8,805 nucleotides of DNA from Clostridiales bacterium. GTDB taxonomy: Bacteria > Bacillota > Clostridia > Oscillospirales > Oscillospiraceae. The position numbers and the translations under genes are program-made. The notes below the pieces were generated by a model. The model was not told where the DNA came from, ran no database searches, and worked only from the letters and a program-made list of their open reading frames with translations. How positions within the stretch are numbered: the first letter of the stretch is position 1; each line of letters starts with the position of its first letter. The stretch covers positions 1 through 8,805 of the forward strand of contig DYBS01000063.1 in assembly GCA_019418525.1 (NCBI GenBank). The letters run 5' to 3'. This document shows, piece by piece, positions 1 through 4,958 of this stretch.

Positions 1-1
1 G

Positions 2-565
2 GATCTGTTTGAGTACCTCCTGGGCCTGCGCAGCCGTCAGCAGAGGGGAGCGCTGGTGGACTTTCTGCGGGGGCTCACGCCGGCGCTGTACCGCCTGTCC
101 CTCTATGCGGTGGAACACCAGGTCGGAATCCCCATCCGGCGCTATTGCGACAGGCGCGAACGCCTGTGCGGCAGACTGCTCAGCGGCGATGAAACCGGCC
201 AGAAACTACTGGCCTTGTTTGAGCGCACCTACGGCGCACCATTCCGGGACGTCTATCTGGCCTCGGAGCACTGCTGCAAAGTGCTGGAGGAATATTCTGA
301 CGACACGGAACTGAAACGCCCCCTGCTGGCGCTGCGCGAGGTGGAAAAAGAGGCCCGCAATCTGGCGGCCCATACCATCGTGCCGGTGACGGAGAATTTT
401 ATCCGGAGCAAGTGCGGCTCCTCCAGTAGTCAGATCCTGGAGCTTCTCCAGTCTGCCGCCGCCCAGGTCCTGAGCAATGCAAACCTTACGTGGAATTCCT
501 ACGAGCTGATGAACGATCACATCCGCAGAGCCATGGCGGAACCGCCTCAGGGTATTGAAGCGTAA
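2..565 (+). CDS. csm6: Csm6-like CARF-HEPN ribonuclease, C-terminal part (5' end outside window)
   Basis: The frame is open from the first complete codon at the window edge, so only the last 187 residues are present; an internal GTG at 56 is not a convincing start because the frame runs through it. The fragment is mostly helical. It carries R-N-L-A-A-H (codons 356-373), the R-x4-H motif of HEPN ribonucleases, and ends in an S-Y-E-L-M-N segment as in Csm6 C-termini. Csm6 family proteins are type III CRISPR effectors: an N-terminal CARF domain binds cyclic oligoadenylate made by the Cas10 complex and activates the HEPN domain to cut RNA non-specifically. The CARF half would lie upstream of the window. 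No cas gene or CRISPR array is seen inside the window, so the type III context is inferred. It could instead be a related Csx1 or another HEPN protein. A perfect hairpin terminator overlaps the stop codon. Confidence 0.72.
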   Translation, partial: DLFEYLLGLRSRQQRGALVDFLRGLTPALYRLSLYAVEHQVGIPIRRYCDRRERLCGRLLSGDETGQKLLALFERTYGAPFRDVYLASEHCCKVLEEYSDDTELKRPLLALREVEKEARNLAAHTIVPVTENFIRSKCGSSSSQILELLQSAAAQVLSNANLTWNSYELMNDHIRRAMAEPPQGIEA

Positions 566-607
566 AAATAGGGAGTGCAGTTTATAAAAACTGCACTCCC
601 TATTTTT
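564..607 (+). terminator. Perfect 20-bp hairpin terminator after csm6-like gene
   Basis: Arms 564-583 and 588-607 are fully complementary around a 4-nt loop (584-587). The 3' arm ends in TATTTTT and the 5' arm begins with AAAAA, so the hairpin can terminate in both directions. It starts inside the TAA stop codon (563-565) of the upstream gene and marks the end of that transcription unit. Confidence 0.9.
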
Positions 608-634
608 ATGTATCTCCTTAATCGTTCGGATTTG

Positions 635-665
635 TTGATAAAAGCGCGAGATAGCGCGATATAAA
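635..665 (+). promoter_or_regulatory. Weak candidate promoter for the small HTH gene pair
   Basis: TTGATA (635-640) and TATAAA (660-665) resemble sigma-A hexamers, but the 19-bp spacing is long. It lies in an AT-rich gap between the terminator and the next gene. Some promoter is needed here because the upstream terminator is strong, but these exact boxes are only a guess. Confidence 0.3.
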
Positions 666-741
666 ATGAATTGCGTTAACAGAAATATAAGGGATCATAG
701 ACGCGATGTGGTCCCAAATTCAAAAACAAGGAGGGTCTGCA

Positions 742-1002
742 ATGAAATATGTAGACTACAACAACATGAAGGAGTTTTACACCATCGACGAGGTCTGCCG
801 GCTCCTGGAGATTGAAAAGAGCGACCTGCGGAAGTACGCCGAGGAATTCCAGGTGGAGCCGGTGGAGGATCAGTTCGGGAACTGGGGTTTTCCGAAAAAG
901 CCCCTGCGCAAGCTGCACAACAAGATCTACCACGCTCAGAGAGAAAACGGCTGGGACGGGCCCATTTGGAATGACAGCCCGAAAAGGGGGCCCTGGGATT
1001 GA
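742..1002 (+). CDS. Small MerR/excisionase-like helix-turn-helix protein (86 aa)
   Basis: The ATG at 742 is chosen because AAGGAGGG (728-735) sits 6 nt before it; the frame is open further upstream to 706 but without a ribosome binding site there. The N-terminal half (F-Y-T-I-D-E-V-C-R-L-L-E-I-E, about residues 12-25) matches the first helices of MerR/excisionase-type winged HTH domains. The C-terminal half is basic and rich in Lys, Arg and Trp, with no recognised domain. A DNA-binding role is inferred from the HTH. The stop codon overlaps the start of the next gene (TGATG), so the two are translationally coupled and probably act together. No integrase, relaxase or phage gene is visible nearby, so a role as an excisionase is unproven. 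Confidence 0.7.
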   Translation: MKYVDYNNMKEFYTIDEVCRLLEIEKSDLRKYAEEFQVEPVEDQFGNWGFPKKPLRKLHNKIYHAQRENGWDGPIWNDSPKRGPWD

Positions 1003-1160
1003 TGGAGGTTCTGACCGTCAAAGAGGCCGCCGAGCGGCTCAAGACCAGCCGTCAGCAGATCCGGATGATGATCCGCAACGGCCAGCTGCCCGCCGTCCGG
1101 GTGGGCCGGGAGTGGCGGATCACCGCTGAGACTCTGGATCAGTTTCTGACCTCGCAATGA
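1002..1160 (+). CDS. Excisionase-family HTH DNA-binding protein (52 aa)
   Basis: The start ATG (1002-1004) overlaps the TGA of the preceding gene. A purine-rich AAAAGGGGG lies 12 nt upstream, and coupling to the upstream gene probably helps initiation. The 52-residue product is a single HTH_17-type domain. L-T-V-K-E-A-A-E-R-L gives helix 1, the segment around S-R-Q-Q-I-R gives the recognition helix, and L-P-A-V-R-V-G-R-E-W-R-I gives the wing typical of the 'DNA binding domain, excisionase family' group. It then has a short helix and stops. The fit to this domain from first to last residue argues that the short ORF is a real gene. It may be an Xis-like directionality factor or a small stand-alone regulator; the sequence does not decide between them. 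Confidence 0.75.
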   Translation: MEVLTVKEAAERLKTSRQQIRMMIRNGQLPAVRVGREWRITAETLDQFLTSQ

Positions 1161-1164
1161 AAAG

Positions 1165-1204
1165 GGCGGCCCCGGCGGAAGTTCCAGCTCCCGCCGGGGC
1201 CGCC
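1165..1204. terminator. GC-only 14-bp hairpin without T-run
   Basis: Arms 1165-1178 and 1191-1204 are perfectly complementary (GGCGGCCCCGGCGG) around a 12-nt loop. No T-run follows on the plus strand. On the minus strand the hairpin is followed by CTTTTC. It begins 4 nt after the stop of the 52-aa HTH gene, so it is probably a transcript end or mRNA-stabilising hairpin. Call it terminator-like rather than a canonical terminator. Confidence 0.5.
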
Positions 1205-1232
1205 TGCCCTGAGACCGGCCTCCGCCCCGGCA

Positions 1233-1261
1233 TTTCCGTACCCCTGATCTTTCGCTATAAT
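1233..1261 (+). promoter_or_regulatory. Promoter of the rpiR-type regulator
   Basis: A perfect TATAAT -10 box lies at 1256-1261. The -35 at 17-bp spacing is weak (TTTCCG, 1233-1238). The site is 54 nt before the regulator's start codon and after the GC hairpin, which supports an independent transcription unit. Confidence 0.6.
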
Positions 1262-1315
1262 AGGGGTGAAACGGGACTTTTCCGGGCACCAGCGCCCGCA
1301 GGCCAGGTGATTTTT

Positions 1316-2176
1316 ATGACATTGGAAAACAACATCCGGCAGACCGAGCACCTCACCCCGGTGGAGGCGGAGATCGGAGCCTATATTCTGAAAAACCTGG
1401 AGCGTGTCCCCGGCATGTCCATCCTGGACCTGGCCGGCGGCGCCAACGTGTCCAAATCGGCGGTACACCGTTTCTGCAAGAAAATCGGCTTCGGCGGGTT
1501 CAACGAGCTGAAAGTGGCGGCGGCCCGGGAGCTGGCCGAGGCCCGGGCCGATGTGGACCTGATCGACGTGAACTATCCTTTTGGGGAAAAAGACGGCCCC
1601 CAGCCCATCGCCCGGAAGCTGGCCATGCTCTACGAGGCCGCCATCCGGGACACCTATGACCACATCGACTTCATCCAGGTCCAGCGGGTGGCCCGGCTCC
1701 TCAACCGGGCGGGCGGAATCGACATCTACACCCACGCCCACAATATGAACGCAGCGGAGAATTTTCAGGACAAGATGTTCACCATCGGGAAACTGGTCCA
1801 CTGCCCCCACGGGTTTTACAACCAGAGGGCCACCGTCCTGGCGTCGACGCCGGACCGGGTGGCCCTCATCCTCTCCTACTCCGGCCGGGCCAGCTTTATC
1901 CGCCCCATCCTCCAGGTCCTCGCCCGGAACAAGACCCCGGTCATCCTCATCGGGAAGGCCGGCAGCAACCTCTATCCCCAGTACATCACCCATGCCCTGA
2001 GCATCAGCAGCCAGGAGAACCTGCGGGACCGCATCTCCCAGTTCTCCTCCCACATCGCTATGCAGTACATGCTGGATGTGATCTTCGGCTGCATCTACAA
2101 CCTGGACCGGGAGAAGAACATCGCATACCTGAAGGGGTCCATCGACTTTATGGACGACCGGATCCCGGACACCTGA
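1316..2176 (+). CDS. RpiR-family transcriptional regulator (HTH_6 + SIS)
   Basis: The ATG at 1316 is chosen over the longer open frame because AGGTGA (1305-1310) precedes it by 5 nt and a TATAAT box lies just upstream; the resulting 286 residues is the usual RpiR length. Residues 1-75 form the N-terminal HTH_6 domain, with the helix pair at about 35-56 (S-I-L-D-L-A ... V-S-K-S-A-V-H-R-F-C-K-K-I-G-F). Residues about 110-255 form a SIS (sugar isomerase) ligand domain, with the characteristic I-L-S-Y-S-G-R at 185-191. RpiR proteins sense phosphosugars and control sugar catabolic genes. The first SIS loop reads Y-T-H-A-H-N (138-143) where many members have a G-x-G-x-S-type loop, so ligand choice is uncertain. 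The broken phospho-beta-glucosidase gene directly downstream is the likely target (compare GlvR with GlvA, another RpiR/GH4 pair). It has its own promoter and terminator. Confidence 0.9.
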   Translation: MTLENNIRQTEHLTPVEAEIGAYILKNLERVPGMSILDLAGGANVSKSAVHRFCKKIGFGGFNELKVAAARELAEARADVDLIDVNYPFGEKDGPQPIARKLAMLYEAAIRDTYDHIDFIQVQRVARLLNRAGGIDIYTHAHNMNAAENFQDKMFTIGKLVHCPHGFYNQRATVLASTPDRVALILSYSGRASFIRPILQVLARNKTPVILIGKAGSNLYPQYITHALSISSQENLRDRISQFSSHIAMQYMLDVIFGCIYNLDREKNIAYLKGSIDFMDDRIPDT

Positions 2177-2185
2177 GGGTTTCAG

Positions 2186-2222
2186 AAAGTTCCAGAGGAA
2201 CAACTTCCTCTGGAACTTTTTT
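2186..2222 (+). terminator. Strong intrinsic terminator after the rpiR-type gene
   Basis: Arms 2186-2200 and 2205-2219 form a perfect 15-bp stem with a 4-nt loop (CAAC), and the T-run spans 2217-2222. It begins 10 nt after the stop codon and separates the regulator from the next promoter. Confidence 0.92.
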
Positions 2223-2233
2223 CGGGAAAAAAT

Positions 2234-2267
2234 CCCGGAATGCCCCGGAACGATTGCGCCCGGAGAA
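2234..2267. promoter_or_regulatory. CCCGGA direct repeats at the glycosidase promoter, possible operator
   Basis: CCCGGAA occurs at 2234-2240 and 2244-2250, ten bp apart (one helical turn). CCCGGAGAA occurs at 2259-2267, touching the -35 box at 2254-2259. The position suggests a binding site for the neighbouring RpiR-type regulator; this is inference from placement only. Confidence 0.35.
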
Positions 2268-2282
2268 CCCCGGCCCTATACT
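2254..2282 (+). promoter_or_regulatory. Sigma-A promoter of the GH4 gene remnant
   Basis: TTGCGC (2254-2259) and TATACT (2277-2282) are separated by exactly 17 bp. The start codon is 51 nt further on. The promoter appears intact although the gene it serves is broken. Confidence 0.65.
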
Positions 2283-2333
2283 GGGGGCACAGAACGAAAT
2301 CCGGACAAACGGAGCAATCAGGAGGTAAGGACC

Positions 2334-2831
2334 ATGAGAGGACCGGTCAAAATCGTCACCATCGGCGGCGGCAGCAGCTACACCCCCGAGCTGATGGAGG
2401 GGTTTATCAAGCGCTATGAGGAGCTGCCCATCCGGGAGATCTGGCTGGTGGACATCGAGGACGGACGGGAGAAGCTGGAGATCGTGGGGGCCCTGGCCCA
2501 GCGGATGTGGGACGCCTCCCCCTACCACGTCAAGGTCCACCTGACCCTGGACCGCCGGGAGGCGCTGAAGGACGCCAATTTCGTCACCACCCAGTTCCAG
2601 GTGGGGCTTCTGGACGCCCGCATCAAAGACGAGCGGATCCCCCTGCTCCACGGCATGCTGGGCCAGGAGACCAATGGCGCGGGCGGCATGTTCAAGGCCT
2701 TCCGCACCATTCCGGTCATCGAGGAGATCGTCCGGGATGTGAAAGAGCTGTGCCCCGATGCCTGACTCATCAACTTCACTAACCCCAGCGGCATAATGAC
2801 CGAGGTGGTCATCGAGCACTTCGGCTGGAGG
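2334..2831 (+). pseudogene. GH4 6-phospho-beta-glucosidase, broken N-terminal fragment
   Basis: The ATG at 2334 has AGGAGGTAAGG (2320-2330) before it. Codons 1-143 are a clean GH4 N-terminus: the NAD-binding loop I-G-G-G-S-S-Y-T-P-E-L (10-20), L-V-D-I-E (38-42), D-A-N-F-V-T-T-Q (80-87) and G-Q-E-T-N-G-A-G-G-M-F-K-A (110-122), as in LicH/CelF-type 6-phospho-beta-glucosidases. Codon 144 is TGA (2763-2765) where the family has Trp (A-W-L-I-N-F-T-N-P-S-G). The same frame then continues recognisably (L-I-N-F-T-N-P-S-G-I-M-T-E) to about G-W at 2828, after which similarity stops. A full enzyme has about 440 residues and uses NAD+ and a divalent metal. The rest, including the metal-binding Cys/His region, is missing. 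A 143-residue product could be made but would be inactive. The fresh reading frame before the stop suggests recent decay. Confidence 0.85.
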
Positions 2832-3189
2832 TACTCCGCCGGGCCAGCGGCTCCGGACCGACCTCGGGCCTGCCGGCGGCTGGCGGTACCATCTGGTCAG
2901 CGGAGATCCACGGAGGCAGCGAGCCACTGGCCCGCCACCGGCTGTACCTGCTGCTGAACGGTGTGGAGCGGGGCGAGAATCTGGTGCTGGCAGTGGATGG
3001 GCTCACGCTCCGGCACCCTCTGCTAGAGCGCCCCATCCCCGGCATCCGGCTGCTGCGCGCTGCGCCGGACCTCTTCGCGCTCCCGAGCGGCCCGGTGGCA
3101 CTGCCGGTCTAGGACTGCGGCGTGGTGCGGCTGCGCTGATCTCCGCGGCCCAACTGGACCGCTCGCTCCGGGACTCGTCGGAGGAGTGA
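2831..3189 (+). pseudogene. Decayed coding remnant of unknown origin
   Basis: From 2831 a different frame becomes protein-like. It reads V-L-R-R-A-S-G..., then from 2885 G-T-I-W-S-A-E-I-H-G-G-S, then L-Y-L-L-L-N-G-V-E-R-G-E-N-L-V-L-A-V-D-G, and continues to a TAG at 3110-3112. Codon use in this stretch is strongly GC3-biased, as in real genes here. No start codon or ribosome binding site suits it, so the 5' part is missing. Past the TAG (a CAG could have become TAG) the frame goes on as D-C-G-V-V-R-L-R. After a shift near 3134-3138 it reads L-I-S-A-A-Q-L-D-R-S-L to a TGA at 3187-3189. I read this as the tail end of a gene joined by deletion to the glycosidase fragment. The family is not recognised, and chance openness of GC-rich DNA is possible. 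Confidence 0.45.
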
Positions 3190-3235
3190 AACTTCTACTG
3201 ATTGGCATACATGCGGAGACGAATTTGCACAATTA

Positions 3236-3285
3236 CCAGAAAAGCGGAATTGCCCTGAACAGGCAATTCCGCTTTTCTGGTTTTT
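3236..3285 (+). terminator. 19-bp hairpin terminator between converging units
   Basis: Arms 3236-3254 and 3262-3280 are perfectly complementary with a 7-nt loop, followed by TTTTT (3281-3285) on the plus strand. It lies between the plus-strand remnants and the end of the minus-strand luxR-type gene (stop at 3307-3309). It is also the only hairpin available to stop the luxR transcript, although on that strand the T-run is poor (TAATTG). Confidence 0.88.
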
Positions 3286-3306
3286 GCTGTTTATCCCGTT
3301 TTGTTC

Positions 3307-4377
3307 TCAGTCCTCCGCGGTGTGGACCGAGAACGCGTCATACTGGCGGAGCAGCTCATAGCGGTGGGAGATATTGGCCTTTTGAAAGATGTTGTGGATA
3401 TGGGCCTTCACCGTCCCTTGGGAGATGTGCAGGGCAGCACTGATCTGCTGGTTGTTCTCGCCGGCCAGCAGATGGGTAAAAACATCCATCTCCCGCTCGG
3501 TGAGCTGGAGAGAACGGCCGAAGATCAGAATCTTGTATTCCTCCGGCTTGCCCGGTTGTTCGTCTTCCAGGCCCACCGCTACCGGCTCTTCCTCGAGCGC
3601 TGCAGGCTCCCTGGTCTCCTCCCGGACCGGGTCGTCCGAAGGTCCGGCTGTACGGAACCGGGTTGCCCAGCGGTTCAGCCCCACAAAGTACAGCGCCGAA
3701 TAGATCAGGCGCAGAACGTCCTCACAGACATTGCGGTTGTAGATGGACACCAACTCGTCGGCATAGCGGTCGCGCAGCGAGATGACGATGGTATCCTCAA
3801 TAAGGATACATCCGGACAGAACAATGGTCGTCAGAAGTAAAAAACGCCTGGCAGCAGGCGATATCAGGAGAAAACCTTCCGGTTCTGTGTCTGCATTCTC
3901 TCCCTGACCCCTCCCATCGGTGGTACGCAGAGCGTAGGACGCCAGCAGGATGCTCAGGATCTGATAGGGCAGATAATAGAGCCAAACCTGGAGCCGTCCC
4001 CGCTGCATCATGGGGATGCCCAGCAGATAGAGTCCGAAGCACAGAAGAATAATCACTTGGATGGGCTGGAACTTGGAGCGGATCATCCCGTTCCAGAAAT
4101 ATAAGGTAAAAAAACCTATCCCCAGATACAGGGCGGTCTTGATGGATGGAGTGGAGAGGAAGAGACGGTTATACCATCCGGCAAAAGCGGGTAAATATTC
4201 TGTCATAAAGCAAACCAGAGTGTCCAGCAGATAGCAGGAGAACAAACCGCCCAGCGCCACATATTCGCGCCGGCTCAGACCGCAGTCCATGCTCCTCATG
4301 CAGAACGCCGACCCGACCACAGACGCGTAGATGGCGATTAAGAGGATATTATAAAAAAAGTTAATTGTCTGTACCAC
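3307..4377 (-). CDS. aguR: Membrane-anchored LuxR-type regulator, AguR-like
   Basis: Predicted 356 residues. The start is GTG at 4377, preceded by GGGGTGGA (6-7 nt spacing); an in-frame stop lies at 4408-4410, and the nearby ATG is out of frame. The N-terminal 235 residues hold about seven hydrophobic segments (roughly 6-26, 38-60, 79-97, 106-122, 130-150, 177-198, 218-234). An acidic, Pro/Glu-rich linker (about 245-283) follows. Residues about 292-347 are a LuxR/GerE HTH: L-T-E-R-E-M-D-V-F, then Q-Q-I-S-A-A-L-H-I-S-Q-G-T-V-K-A-H-I-H-N-I-F. Agmatine operons of lactic acid bacteria are activated by a divergent membrane LuxR-type protein, AguR, which senses agmatine without a kinase. Layout and topology match, so the same role is inferred. 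A GGATAATA at 4413-4420 (minus strand) could be its -10 box, without a good -35. Confidence 0.85.
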   Translation of the reverse strand: MVQTINFFYNILLIAIYASVVGSAFCMRSMDCGLSRREYVALGGLFSCYLLDTLVCFMTEYLPAFAGWYNRLFLSTPSIKTALYLGIGFFTLYFWNGMIRSKFQPIQVIILLCFGLYLLGIPMMQRGRLQVWLYYLPYQILSILLASYALRTTDGRGQGENADTEPEGFLLISPAARRFLLLTTIVLSGCILIEDTIVISLRDRYADELVSIYNRNVCEDVLRLIYSALYFVGLNRWATRFRTAGPSDDPVREETREPAALEEEPVAVGLEDEQPGKPEEYKILIFGRSLQLTEREMDVFTHLLAGENNQQISAALHISQGTVKAHIHNIFQKANISHRYELLRQYDAFSVHTAED

Positions 4378-4693
4378 CCATATCCACCCCGACGTTCTCT
4401 GAATTTTTCATGTATTATCCTACCACAAGATCAGGCTTCTTTCCAGCTTTTAGAGGTTTATTTTTGCGTATAGCAGTTATATTTTCGCCTAAACTCCGGT
4501 TTAGACGCCCCCTTTTCTTCTCGGAAACTCCCTTGCTCTCCGTGGGCGGGATTCTGAATATCTCTGCAACTATTCCGGCAGAATTTCAAAAAACCGTCCT
4601 CCCGCAACACCCATGGGCCTGGAGTGGTGCTCAGCCCCCATCCGTTTTGTAAATTTTGCACAAATAATTGCTGTGAGTTTAGTTTTTTATGAA

Positions 4694-4704
4694 CGATAGT
4701 ATCG
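4694..4704. promoter_or_regulatory. Perfect 11-bp palindrome, candidate AguR operator
   Basis: CGATA-G-TATCG is a perfect inverted repeat. Its centre (4699) lies 38 bp before the start of the candidate -35 box of aguD and about 74 bp before the expected transcription start. That is a plausible activator position for the LuxR-type regulator encoded divergently. No binding data can be inferred from sequence. Confidence 0.4.
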
Positions 4705-4736
4705 AAAAAATCCACCCAAAGTTTAAAAATGGAAGA

Positions 4737-4766
4737 TTGTCAACCGGCAAACAAACTGGGTATGCT
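4737..4766 (+). promoter_or_regulatory. Candidate sigma-A promoter of the agu operon
   Basis: TTGTCA (4737-4742, 5 of 6 matches) and TATGCT (4761-4766, 4 of 6) are spaced 18 bp apart. A wide inverted repeat, CAACCGG (4741-4747) with CTGGTTG (4765-4771), straddles it and could be an operator. A start near 4773 would leave a leader of about 185 nt before aguD. The imperfect -10 fits a promoter that needs an activator. Confidence 0.45.
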
Positions 4767-4911
4767 GGTTGCGTGATGAGGACAGCGGCCGGCGTCAGGT
4801 CGGAACAACTGTCCACGCGGGACGGGCCGCCGGTCCGGGCGTTCTGTCCGCGAAAACGGAATAACGGGATTCATCGGACAGGGAGGAGGCAACCCGACCG
4901 GAGTGACCAGC
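4764..4911 (+). other. Candidate structured leader RNA upstream of aguD
   Basis: This GC-rich block holds several complementary segments. An outer 9-bp helix (two G-U pairs) joins 4764-4772 with 4903-4911. Hairpin A is GGACAG (4780-4785) with CTGTCC (4809-4814). Hairpin B is CTGTCCG (4844-4850) with CGGACAG (4875-4881). GGTCGG in the loop of hairpin A (4798-4803) complements CCGACC (4894-4899), a possible pseudoknot. Because GGACAG and CTGTCC each occur twice, the two hairpins can swap partners. No known riboswitch consensus (SAM, FMN, cobalamin, glycine, guanidine, lysine, T-box) is recognised. Against it: if transcription starts near 4773, the outer helix loses its 5' strand. The repeats might instead be protein-binding sites. 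Confidence 0.35.
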
Positions 4912-4958
4912 AAGAGACGTATGACGCATTTTTATTAGAGAAGAGAGGGACACAACCT

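Larger units (their letters stand above)
4378..4958. promoter_or_regulatory. Divergent control region between aguR-like gene and aguD
   Basis: 581 bp without a convincing gene. The left half (4378-4740) is AT-rich and the right half (4741-4915) GC-rich. It contains the dyad TTTGT-N9-ACAAA (4646-4664), a weak hairpin with arms 4613-4617 and 4637-4641, the palindrome at 4694-4704, a candidate aguD promoter (4737-4766), and the structured block at 4764-4911. Short open frames here (minus strand 4458-4715 and plus strand from 4689) have no coding character. Confidence 0.75.

Noticed and set aside
2763..2765. In-frame TGA in the GH4 gene as selenocysteine or recoded Trp
   Set aside because: Other genes here use TGG for Trp and end in TGA. 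The family has Trp at this site, no SECIS-like need exists, and the reading frame breaks soon after in any case.
3186..3443. Plus-strand open frame running through the terminator at 3236-3285 into the 3' end of the luxR-type gene
   Set aside because: It reads across a strong terminator and antisense to a well-supported gene, and its product has no domain character.
4458..4715. Minus-strand 85-codon open frame in the aguR-aguD spacer
   Set aside because: No recognised family, no convincing ribosome binding site, and it covers the operator-like dyads. Probably chance.
4794..4806. Similarity to the SRP (4.5S) RNA signature around GTCAGGTC-GGAA
   Set aside because: The match stops after a few bases; the GGAAGCAGCC part of the signature and the long SRP hairpin are missing.
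4893..4901. CCCGACCGG, reminiscent of part of the FMN riboswitch
   Set aside because: None of the other conserved FMN-element blocks is found around it, and the downstream genes are unrelated to riboflavin.
4689..4958. N-terminal extension of aguD from an ATG at 4689
   Set aside because: The 90 extra residues are polar and unlike any transporter N-terminus. They cover the promoter and structured block, and a ribosome binding site precedes the GTG at 4959, which gives the usual family length.
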